From an uncultured Oscillospiraceae bacterium (lineage in GTDB: Bacteria; Bacillota; Clostridia; Oscillospirales; Oscillospiraceae): a stretch of 5,349 nucleotides of DNA. Location: NCBI GenBank assembly GCA_934646175.1, contig CAKUEI010000096.1:1-5349 (forward strand), read 5' to 3'. The notes beneath the pieces are model-generated. The model was not told where the DNA came from and ran no database searches. It saw nothing but the letters and a program-made list of their open reading frames with translations. Positions 1 to 5,349 of the stretch are shown here, piece after piece (within the stretch, counting starts at the first letter, position 1; each line of letters begins with the position of its first letter). Both the position numbers and the translations under genes were made by a program.

Positions 1-537
1 GAGCAGCAGCCCGCCGGGAAGCAGCACCCGGTGAAATTCCTCCGCCGCGCAGGGAGAGAAGAGGTTTAGAACCAGATGGAACCGGTTGTCGGGGACCGGG
101 AGGGAGAAAACGCTTCCGACGGCGCATTCCTTGGGGAAGGAACGCCTGGCCGCGGCCTTGACCGCGTCCTTGGAGATATCCACCAGTGCGGCCTGCGGCT
201 CCTTCCCGGCCTGCTGAAGGGAAGCAAAAACGGCCTCGGTGTAGTACCCCTCGCCACAGCCGGCGTCCAAAAAGCGGCAGGGGGCCGCGGCATATTCCGC
301 GGCGAGCCGGGCGACCGCCCCTTGGAGGGGGGCGTAGAAACCGGCGTTCAGAAACTGTGTGCGGGCAGTGATCATTTCTCTGTCATCGCCATGTCGCTTG
401 GAAGAGGACGCCTGAGAGCGCAGAAGGTTGACATAGCCCTGCTTCGCGCGGTCAAAGCTGTGCCCGTTTGTACACTGCAGGGTCTGTCCCTCTTCACGGA
501 GCGCGCCGCGGCAGACCGGACAGCAGAATAAGCTCAT
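1..537 (-). CDS. rlmA: 23S rRNA (guanine-N1)-methyltransferase, RlmA family (3' part cut by window edge)
   Basis: This enzyme transfers a methyl group from S-adenosylmethionine to N1 of a guanine in helix 35 of 23S rRNA (G745 in RlmA(I), G748 in RlmA(II)/TlrB). The frame stays open from the ATG at 537 to the left edge, giving 179 residues of a family that is usually about 270, so roughly the last third is missing. An N-terminal zinc ribbon is visible (C6, C9, C22, H26), followed by the family sequence DRAKQGYVNLL (29-39). The SAM-binding motif I, DAGCGEGYYT, is at 91-100, the post-I acidic VDIS at 119-122, and NLFSPC at 158-163, which matches the IYAPC region of E. coli RlmA. The start is set by a near-consensus ribosome binding site, AAAGGCGGTGA at 554-544, 6 nt upstream. 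It is divergent from the ABC operon. The family is secure; whether it targets G745 or G748 cannot be told from this part, although Gram-positive members usually modify G748. Confidence 0.93.
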   Translation of the reverse strand, partial: MSLFCCPVCRGALREEGQTLQCTNGHSFDRAKQGYVNLLRSQASSSKRHGDDREMITARTQFLNAGFYAPLQGAVARLAAEYAAAPCRFLDAGCGEGYYTEAVFASLQQAGKEPQAALVDISKDAVKAAARRSFPKECAVGSVFSLPVPDNRFHLVLNLFSPCAAEEFHRVLLPGGLLL

Positions 538-543
538 AAAGTT

Positions 544-554
544 TCACCGCCTTT
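544..554 (-). promoter_or_regulatory. Ribosome binding site of rlmA
   Basis: Reading the minus strand, AAAGGCGGTGA differs from the ideal AAAGGAGGTGA at one base and ends 6 nt before the ATG at 537-535. It fixes the rlmA start, which the zinc ribbon beginning at residue 6 also supports. Confidence 0.85.
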
Positions 555-569
555 CCAGATAGTACCCTT

Positions 570-598
570 ACTGTACACGCCGAAAAGGGAAAAGTCCA
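570..598 (-). promoter_or_regulatory. Candidate promoter for rlmA
   Basis: On the minus strand a -35-like TGGACT (598-593, 4 of 6 matches to TTGACA) is followed after exactly 17 bp by TACAGT (575-570, 4 of 6 matches to TATAAT). Transcription would begin near 563, giving a leader of about 25 nt that includes the ribosome binding site. The match is modest, and another -10-like hexamer (TACTAT, 564-559) lies close by without a good -35 partner. Confidence 0.35.
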
Positions 599-600
599 TG

Positions 601-620
601 CCCATTTCCGGGGAATTGGG
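601..620. promoter_or_regulatory. Imperfect palindrome in the divergent intergenic region, possible operator
   Basis: The 9-bp arms CCCATTTCC (601-609) and GGAATTGGG (612-620) are inverted repeats with one mismatch and a 2-bp centre. The site lies just upstream of the candidate rlmA promoter and about 45 bp before the -35 of the ABC operon, which suits a dimeric regulator of the divergent pair. A 2-nt centre makes a poor RNA hairpin, so DNA binding is the likelier use. No regulator gene is in the window. Related GGAATTTA (624-631) and GGAAATTTA (633-641) words follow. The functional claim is inference only. Confidence 0.35.
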
Positions 621-663
621 AAAGGAATTTATGGAAATTTAATCTGTTTTTCACCAAGAATGT

Positions 664-692
664 GTGAATGCCTTCCAGGGGCGTGATACAAT
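664..692 (+). promoter_or_regulatory. Promoter of the ABC exporter operon (extended -10)
   Basis: The sequence TGATACAAT (684-692) is an extended -10 element: TG, one base, then TACAAT, which is 5 of 6 to consensus. At 17-bp spacing the -35 position is GTGAAT (664-669), only 3 of 6 but retaining the TGA core; weak -35 boxes are usual with an extended -10. Transcription would start near 699, leaving a short leader of about 26 nt holding only the ribosome binding site. A small inverted repeat, TTCAC (650-654) and GTGAA (664-668), overlaps the -35. Confidence 0.65.
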
Positions 693-708
693 AAAAGCAT
701 CTTCAATC

Positions 709-715
709 AAAGGTG
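709..715 (+). promoter_or_regulatory. Ribosome binding site of the ABC ATPase gene
   Basis: AAAGGTG lies 9 nt before the ATG at 725. It supports that start, and the protein then opens with a normal ABC N-terminal strand (LTVSHVTKRYG). Confidence 0.75.
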
Positions 716-724
716 TGAAAAAGT

Positions 725-1438
725 ATGCTGACAGTGTCGCATGTGACAAAGCGGTATGGAAAGCTGGCGGCCAATGAGGATATCAACTTTTCGGTGGACG
801 ACGGGCAGATCGCCGTCCTGCTGGGGCCGAACGGCGCGGGAAAGTCCACGCTGATCAAAAGCATCTGCGGCCTTTTGCGTTATGAGGGAACCATTGAGCT
901 CAATGGCCTTCCCAATAAGACTCTGGAGGCGAAGCGCCTGCTGGGGTACATTCCGGAGCTTCCCGCCGTTTATGATATGCTGACCGTGGGGGAGCATCTG
1001 GAATTTGTGCGTCGGGCCTACCGCATGGAAGAGAACGAAAGCTACGGAAACGAGCTTTTGCATCGCTTTGAACTTTGGGAGAAAAAGGACAAATTGGGGA
1101 AAGAACTTTCCAAGGGTATGCAGCAGAAACTGTCCATCTGCTGCGCACTGGTGCACCGACCGAAGGTCATCATCTTTGACGAGCCCATGGTGGGACTTGA
1201 CCCCCACGCCATCAAGGAACTGAAGCTGATGTTCCGGGAGCTGAAGAAGCAGGGCTGCACCCTGCTGATCAGTACCCATATGATCGATTCGGTGGAGGAT
1301 TACTGGGACGCGGTACATATCATGATGCGGGGCAGGTTTGCCGCGACACGTCTTCGCAGCGAGATGGAGCAACAGGAAGAAAATCTGGAGGAGCTGTTCT
1401 TTGATATCACCGAAGGCGGAGAGGAGCGGGGGAAATGA
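725..1438 (+). CDS. ABC exporter ATP-binding protein
   Basis: This is the nucleotide-binding subunit of an ABC transporter, which hydrolyses ATP on the cytoplasmic face to drive the permease encoded next. The 237 residues are full length for a single-domain ABC ATPase. Motifs in order: Walker A GPNGAGKST at 34-42; a Q-loop region GYIPE at 74-78 with Glu in place of Gln; the signature LSKGMQQ at 127-133; Walker B VIIFDEP at 147-153 with catalytic Glu152; the D-loop GLDP at 156-159; and the switch His184 in STHM. The LSKGM form and the Glu Q-loop are common in exporter ATPases of the ABC-2/EcsA/YtrB type and rarer in importers. The acidic tail with LEELFFDITE is also typical of that group. The stop overlaps the permease start (ATGA, 1435-1438), so translation is probably coupled. 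The substrate is unknown; no drug, lantibiotic or cell-wall gene lies nearby to suggest one. Confidence 0.95.
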   Translation: MLTVSHVTKRYGKLAANEDINFSVDDGQIAVLLGPNGAGKSTLIKSICGLLRYEGTIELNGLPNKTLEAKRLLGYIPELPAVYDMLTVGEHLEFVRRAYRMEENESYGNELLHRFELWEKKDKLGKELSKGMQQKLSICCALVHRPKVIIFDEPMVGLDPHAIKELKLMFRELKKQGCTLLISTHMIDSVEDYWDAVHIMMRGRFAATRLRSEMEQQEENLEELFFDITEGGEERGK

Positions 1439-3006
1439 ACCGGGAAAACGCCCTTTTTTACCTGCTGAGAACGCGGCTGAAAAATCAGCTTAAAAGTATG
1501 GTCGCGTCCCCGGGCAAGCTCATCGGCTTTCTTGTGATGGCGGCGCTGCTGGTGATGGTGGTGCTTTCCGGCCAGCTGGGGACGATGCCGGGGCAGACCT
1601 ACCGCCCGAAGGAAGAACTGACGGCCATGGTGTTCGTGCTTTATGCTGTCGTCTTTTTCATCGCGGTCAACGCTGGATTCCGGTATGGTGGGAGTTTTTT
1701 CCGGATGGCGGACGTAAATCTGCTGTTCCCGTCGCCCCTAAAGCCGCAGCAGGTTTTGTTCTACGGCCTTCTGCGCCAGATGGGGACTTCCTTGCTGGTG
1801 GGGCTTTTTCTGCTGTTCCAGTATTCCTGGCTGCATCAGCTTTACGGGATCGGCATGGCGGAGCTTATCGGTATTCTGATCGGCTACGGACTTAACATGT
1901 TCCTGGGGCAGACGGCGGCCATGGTGCTTTACGCCGCCACCAGCGGAAGTGAGAGAAAGCGCCGGGCCTTTCAGGGCCTTTATTACGGCGTGATTGCCGC
2001 GCTGGCGGTGTATGTGCTGATCGCGGCGCTGAGCGGGGAGAGTCTTCTCAGCGGTGCGGTCTGGGGCTGCAACGCACTGCCTGCCAAGCTTTTTCCTTTG
2101 TGCGGGTGGATGAGCATGGCGGTGACGGGGGCGATGAGCGGCCGGTTTTCTCAGCTCCTGCTGGGCGCGCTGCTGTCTTTGGGCGGATTTTTGCTTCTCC
2201 TCCTGCTGCTCATGCGCATCCAAACGGATTTTTACGAGGATGTTCTGAAGAGCGCGGAAACGGTGCAGTCTGCCATTACGGCCCAAAAGGAAGGGCAGGT
2301 CAACGAGGGTGTCCCCCGCAACGTGAAGGTGGGCAAAACGGGACTGAACGGCGGCTGGGGTGCGTCGGTCTTCTTCCGCAAGCACATGCTGGAGAACCGG
2401 CGTTCCCGGATCCTGCTGCTGGCCCCCACTGACCTCATCTTTGTCGTGATGACCATTATCATGAGCGTGGTCCTGTGGAAGGATGCGGGACTGATCGGCG
2501 TACTGCTGCTGGGGACCTATCTGCAGCTCTTTTCGGCCATGCTGGGCCGCATCAACCGGGAACTGACCAAACCCTACATCTACCTCATCCCGGAACCGGC
2601 CATGAAAAAGCTGGTATTTGCTCTGGCAGAGGGGCTGCCCACCGCAGTGGTAGAGGCGCTTTTGATCTATCTGCCTCTGGGGATTATCCTGAAGTTTTCT
2701 CCCGGGCTGACAGCCTGCCTGATCGTCACGCGGATCGCCTACTCCGTGCTGTTCGCCGCGGGAAATGTGGCAGCGGTGCGGCTGTGGGGCGGCATTTCAT
2801 CTCAGGTGGTGTCAAGGGTTTTGTATCTCCTGACGCTGGCGGTGCTCGCTGTGCCGGGGGTCATCGCGGTCTCCGTTACACTGGTGGGCGAAGGAGGCAT
2901 CACTGCGGCGCTTCTGATTCTTGCACTGGTCGATTTGGTGACCGCGGCTGTGGTCCTGTTCCTGTGCCGCAATGTGCTGGAATGGGCGGAGCTGAATCAC
3001 AGATAA
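1435..3006 (+). CDS. ABC exporter permease, putative ABC_export (ABC-2-like) family
   Basis: This 523-residue integral membrane protein is the partner of the ATPase just upstream, whose stop codon it overlaps by 4 nt. About 12 hydrophobic segments are visible, at roughly 30-47, 63-82, 108-130, 142-167, 183-200, 218-234, 238-260, 333-347, 352-370, 402-421, 427-448 and 463-510 (the last probably two helices). A polar, basic linker at about 262-328 divides the protein into two halves. The motifs DVNLLFPSPLKPQQVL (93-108) in the first half and PYIYLIPEPAMKKLVFA (380-396) in the second recall the Firmicute family that Pfam calls a putative ABC exporter; I assign this from memory of the motifs. The two motifs also resemble each other, which suggests an internal duplication. 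There is no signal peptide and no large extracellular domain, so it is not a MacB/FtsX-type permease. The transporter role is secure; the substrate is unknown. Confidence 0.9.
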   Translation: MNRENALFYLLRTRLKNQLKSMVASPGKLIGFLVMAALLVMVVLSGQLGTMPGQTYRPKEELTAMVFVLYAVVFFIAVNAGFRYGGSFFRMADVNLLFPSPLKPQQVLFYGLLRQMGTSLLVGLFLLFQYSWLHQLYGIGMAELIGILIGYGLNMFLGQTAAMVLYAATSGSERKRRAFQGLYYGVIAALAVYVLIAALSGESLLSGAVWGCNALPAKLFPLCGWMSMAVTGAMSGRFSQLLLGALLSLGGFLLLLLLLMRIQTDFYEDVLKSAETVQSAITAQKEGQVNEGVPRNVKVGKTGLNGGWGASVFFRKHMLENRRSRILLLAPTDLIFVVMTIIMSVVLWKDAGLIGVLLLGTYLQLFSAMLGRINRELTKPYIYLIPEPAMKKLVFALAEGLPTAVVEALLIYLPLGIILKFSPGLTACLIVTRIAYSVLFAAGNVAAVRLWGGISSQVVSRVLYLLTLAVLAVPGVIAVSVTLVGEGGITAALLILALVDLVTAAVVLFLCRNVLEWAELNHR

Positions 3007-3010
3007 AATC

Positions 3011-3140
3011 ACTTCGCACAAACGGAAGCCCGGCGAAGCGGGTTCCGTTTGTGCGCCGAGCAGAGTGTTCGGCGATGTAGACACCGCCGCCAAACATGAT
3101 TTTTGTTGATTCGCACCTGCGGGTGCAAGCTCTGCGAGGC
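3011..3140. repeat. Structured intergenic segment with several hairpins, candidate dispersed repeat
   Basis: Three separate inverted repeats lie close together. The first has a 13-bp perfect stem, CGCACAAACGGAA (3015-3027) with TTCCGTTTGTGCG (3043-3055), topped by a further CCCG/CGGG stem. The second pairs 3054-3061 with 3067-3074 (8 bp with one G-T pair, 5-nt loop). The third is GCACC (3113-3117) with GGTGC (3122-3126). A T-rich stretch (TTTTTGTT) near 3100-3107 separates the last two. None is directly followed by a T-run, so none is a standard terminator alone. TTCGCAC occurs at both 3013 and 3110. No coding signal is visible. Density of structure suggests a REP-like element; membership in a repeat family cannot be shown from one copy. 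Confidence 0.4.
3015..3055 (+). terminator. Strong hairpin just after the ABC operon, possible transcript 3' end
   Basis: It begins 9 nt after the permease stop at 3006. The stem is 13 perfect pairs plus an inner GC stem with a small loop. It lacks the following T-run needed for an intrinsic terminator, so it may instead block 3' exonucleases or act with the true terminator further down at 3151-3194. Confidence 0.4.
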
Positions 3141-3144
3141 TTAT

Positions 3145-3194
3145 AAAAAGAAAAAACCCGGACTGCGGCAATCTGCCGCAGTCCGGGTTTGTTT
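3145..3194. terminator. Bidirectional intrinsic terminator between convergent genes
   Basis: A 17-bp perfect stem, AAACCCGGACTGCGGCA (3154-3170) with TGCCGCAGTCCGGGTTT (3174-3190), closes a 3-nt loop. For the minus-strand copA the hairpin comes 14 nt after the stop, and the minus strand then reads TTTTTTCTTTTT (3156-3145), a very good U-tract. For the plus-strand ABC operon the following tract is TTTGTTT (3188-3194), weaker but usable. It therefore probably ends both transcripts, and is best suited to copA. Confidence 0.9.
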
Positions 3195-3203
3195 GACAAA
3201 ATT

Positions 3204-3413
3204 TTATGAAATGGACGTGACCTCGTAGCCTGCGTCGGCGACGGCCTTGGAAAGCACCTCGTCCGCAACGTTGGCGGTCAGGGTGACCGTGGCGGTCTTA
3301 CTTTCCAGATCAACGTGGGCGGCAGAAACGCCATCCACTTCGGAAAGCGCCTTTTCCACGCGGCTGGAGCAATGGGCACACATCATGCCCTCTACGATCA
3401 GTTTCTTTTCCAT
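3204..3413 (-). other. Possible nested start producing a stand-alone CopZ-like copper chaperone (69 aa) within copA
   Basis: The last 69 codons of copA begin with a Met at 3413-3411 and read MEKKLIVEGMMCAHC, just as free CopZ proteins begin, and the length is that of CopZ. On the minus strand AAAGGAG (3431-3425) lies 11 nt upstream, a good Shine-Dalgarno sequence with slightly long spacing. The segment is in frame with the pump, so it is certainly translated as its C-terminal domain. Separate initiation is an inference. A parallel exists in E. coli, where copA also yields a short CopZ-like product, by frameshifting and from the N-terminal end. It could equally be a relic of an ancestral copA-copZ pair that fused. 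Confidence 0.45.
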
Positions 3414-5349
3414 GGAAATCAGTTCTCCTTTCGGTTCTTTCAAAATAGCGGGCGCAGAGGCTTCTTCGGGAATAACGGGACAGGCGGGGGCGGAAAGCTG
3501 CTTCTCAGGCGCGGGAGTGCTGGTGATATTGGGCTGAAAGAAGCGCAGGCGCAAGGCATTGGTCACCACGAACACCGAGGAAAGGCTCATGGCCGCGGCG
3601 GCGAACATGGGGTTGAGCTGTAGGTGCAGCAGCGGGTAAAACGCACCGGCAGCCAGCGGAATGCCGAGGCAGTTATAGAAGAACGCCCAGAACAGGTTCT
3701 GCTTGATGTTCCGGATGACCGCTTTGGAAAGCTGGATGGCCTTGACCACATCCATCAGATCGCTTTTCATCAGCACCACGTCGGCCGACTCAATAGCCAC
3801 ATCGGTGCCTGCACCGATGGCAAGGCCCACATCGGCCCGGGCCAGAGCGGGGGCGTCGTTGATGCCGTCGCCCACCATGGCCACGCGCTTGCCGCGCTCC
3901 TGGAAGGCGGCCACCTGCCGCTCTTTTTCCTGGGGCAGAATGTCCGCCACCACCTGGGTGACACCGGCCTCACGGCCGATGGCCTCGGCGGTGCGGGCAT
4001 TGTCACCGGTGAGCATGACCACGTCGATCCCCAGCTTTTTCAGCTCGGAAACGGCGGCGGCGCTGGTGGGTTTCAGCGTATCGGCCACGGCGATAAGGCC
4101 GAGGAGCTTGCCGTCCTGCGCAAAGTAAAGGGGCGTTTTGCCGGACTGGGAGAGGGCGTTTGCCTCGTCAAGGTACGGGGCGATATCGACGCTGTTTTCC
4201 TCCATCATGGCGCGGTTGCCCGCCAGAAAGGCCGCGCCCTGAATGCGCCCGGAGACGCCGCGGCCGTGTACGGCGGAGAATTCCTCCACCGGGGCGCAGG
4301 GAATGCCACGCTGAGCGGCTTCCGCTGTGATGGCCTGCGCCAGCGGGTGCTCCGACGGCATTTCCAGCGAAGCGGCGACGCACAAAAGCTCTTCCTCAGT
4401 GGCTTGCCCGGCGGGGAACAGGTCGGTCACCTTGGGCTTTCCTTCGGTCAGAGTGCCGGTTTTATCCAGCAGAACGGTCTGCACCGTGTGAAGGGTCTCC
4501 AGCGATTCGGCGGATTTGATCAGGATACCGTTTTCTGCGCCCTTTCCGGTGCCCACCATGATGGCGACCGGGGTGGCCAGGCCCAGGGCGCAGGGGCAGG
4601 AGATGACCAGCACGGCGATCCCGGCGGTGAGCGCCGCAGTCCCGGAGTGGGTGACCAGCAGCCAGATGACCGCGGTGACCACGGCGATGGTGATGACCGT
4701 GGGGACGAACACCCCGGCCACCTTATCGGCCAGCTTGGCAATGGGAGCCTTGGAGGCGGAAGCCTCTTCCACCAGACGGATCATCTGGGCCAGCGTGGTG
4801 TCCTCACCCACCTGAGTGGCGCGGAAGGTGAACGCGCCGGAGCGGTTGATGGCGGCGGCGGACACATGATCCCCGGGGCCTTTGTCCACGGGGAGACTCT
4901 CGCCGGTGAGGGCGGATTCATCCACGGTGGAGAAGCCGTCCACCACCTCGCCGTCCACGGGGATGGAGGCGCCGGGCTTTACGGCGAGCAGGTCGCCCAC
5001 CTGCACCTCTTCCACGGGGACTTCCATCTCCTGCCCGTCCCGCAGGACCAGCGCCGTTTTGGGGGCAAGGTCGATGAGACGGGCGATAGCTTGACCGGTT
5101 TTTCCCTTGGAACGGGTCTCAAGGAATTTGCCGACGGTGATCAGGGTGACGATCATCCCAGCGGATTCAAAATAGAGGTCCATGGACCACTTTTCCACCA
5201 GCGCCATGTCCTCGTGCCCCAGGCCCCAGCCAATCTGATAGAGGGCCACCACGCCATATACTACGGCGGCGGTGGAGCCGATGGCGATGAGGGAGTCCAT
5301 GTTGGGCGCCCGGTGCCACAGGGCTTTATATCCGCCGGTAAAATACTTG
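3204..5349 (-). CDS. copA: Cu(I)-exporting P1B-type ATPase with C-terminal CopZ-like domain (5' end beyond window)
   Basis: This pump expels cytoplasmic Cu(I) across the membrane using ATP and an aspartyl-phosphate intermediate. The frame runs open through the right edge: 16 codons before the Met at 5300 read as conserved pump sequence (KYFTGGYKALWHRAPN), so that Met is internal. Numbering from it: TGES 132-135, metal-site CPC 235-237, phosphorylated DKTGT 279-283, SEHP 316-319, TGDN 431-434, GDGIND 477-482. YN (542-543) and MxxSS (571-575) in the last two helices, with CPC, mark the P1B-1 Cu(I)/Ag(I) class. A Pro/Ala-rich linker (about 588-628) leads to a C-terminal HMA domain (630-698) with GMMCAHC (638-644), like the chaperone CopZ. 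Any N-terminal HMA domain and the first helices lie outside the window, as does the promoter. It ends before a strong terminator. No CsoR or CopY gene is visible here. Confidence 0.96.
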   Translation of the reverse strand, partial: KYFTGGYKALWHRAPNMDSLIAIGSTAAVVYGVVALYQIGWGLGHEDMALVEKWSMDLYFESAGMIVTLITVGKFLETRSKGKTGQAIARLIDLAPKTALVLRDGQEMEVPVEEVQVGDLLAVKPGASIPVDGEVVDGFSTVDESALTGESLPVDKGPGDHVSAAAINRSGAFTFRATQVGEDTTLAQMIRLVEEASASKAPIAKLADKVAGVFVPTVITIAVVTAVIWLLVTHSGTAALTAGIAVLVISCPCALGLATPVAIMVGTGKGAENGILIKSAESLETLHTVQTVLLDKTGTLTEGKPKVTDLFPAGQATEEELLCVAASLEMPSEHPLAQAITAEAAQRGIPCAPVEEFSAVHGRGVSGRIQGAAFLAGNRAMMEENSVDIAPYLDEANALSQSGKTPLYFAQDGKLLGLIAVADTLKPTSAAAVSELKKLGIDVVMLTGDNARTAEAIGREAGVTQVVADILPQEKERQVAAFQERGKRVAMVGDGINDAPALARADVGLAIGAGTDVAIESADVVLMKSDLMDVVKAIQLSKAVIRNIKQNLFWAFFYNCLGIPLAAGAFYPLLHLQLNPMFAAAAMSLSSVFVVTNALRLRFFQPNITSTPAPEKQLSAPACPVIPEEASAPAILKEPKGELISMEKKLIVEGMMCAHCSSRVEKALSEVDGVSAAHVDLESKTATVTLTANVADEVLSKAVADAGYEVTSIS

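Noticed and set aside
76..531. A 151-codon plus-strand frame over the rlmA region
   Set aside because: The minus strand encodes a clear RlmA with zinc ribbon, SAM motif and a near-perfect ribosome binding site. The plus-strand product resembles nothing.
947..1123. Degenerate Q-loop (Glu for Gln) and LSKGMQQ signature in the ABC ATPase as signs of an inactive enzyme
   Set aside because: Both variants are common in active exporter ATPases of this type, and Walker A, Walker B, the catalytic Glu and the switch His are intact.
707..1372. A 221-codon open frame on the minus strand opposite the ABC ATPase
   Set aside because: It is antisense to a gene with every ABC motif intact, and its translation shows no recognisable domain. 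Long antisense frames are common in GC-rich coding DNA.
1738..2385. A 215-codon open frame on the minus strand opposite the permease
   Set aside because: Its Gln/His/Arg-rich translation is the usual antisense shadow of a Leu-rich membrane protein. The plus strand has the hydrophobic segments and the coupled start.
3011..3140. Riboswitch or tRNA-like element in the structured spacer
   Set aside because: It lies downstream of both flanking genes, so it cannot be a 5' riboswitch for either, and no cloverleaf with a TΨC-like arm can be drawn.
2812..3268. Small minus-strand frames running through the 3007-3203 spacer
   Set aside because: They cross the bidirectional terminator and the ends of both flanking genes, have no ribosome binding site I can see, and their translations come from hairpin sequence.
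5298..5300. The Met at 5300 as the true start of the copper ATPase
   Set aside because: The frame is open to the edge, the 16 codons before it read as conserved pump sequence, and starting here would remove membrane helices required by the family.

Overview
The window looks like ordinary chromosome of a GC-rich Firmicute, most likely a gut-type clostridium of the Oscillospiraceae kind. This is inferred from three things: strong AGGAGG-type ribosome binding sites in a GC-rich background, an ABC exporter permease of a type I associate with Firmicutes, and a CopA pump paired with a CopZ-like metal-binding domain. No marker gene fixes the genus.

Layout. Positions 1-537 (minus strand) hold the first 179 codons of an RlmA-type 23S rRNA guanine-N1 methyltransferase, cut by the left edge. 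Positions 538-724 form a divergent control region with a good extended -10 promoter for the rightward operon, a weaker candidate promoter for rlmA, and an imperfect 20-bp palindrome. Positions 725-3006 (plus strand) are a two-gene ABC exporter operon: an ATPase and a large polytopic permease joined by an ATGA overlap. Positions 3007-3203 separate two convergent genes and hold a run of hairpins, ending in a 17-bp perfect-stem terminator that can serve both directions. Positions 3204-5349 (minus strand) are a Cu(I)-exporting P1B-type ATPase (CopA) carrying a C-terminal CopZ-like heavy-metal-associated domain. Its 5' end lies beyond the right edge.

How the genes work together. The ABC ATPase and permease should form one transporter of unknown substrate. 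The rRNA methyltransferase and the copper pump are separate units with no evident functional tie to it. No mobile element, CRISPR array, tRNA or rRNA was found.

No clearly new multi-gene system is visible. The most interesting points are a well-formed Shine-Dalgarno sequence and Met codon inside copA, exactly where a stand-alone 69-residue CopZ would begin, and the strongly structured intergenic segment at about 3011-3140, which may be a dispersed repeat.
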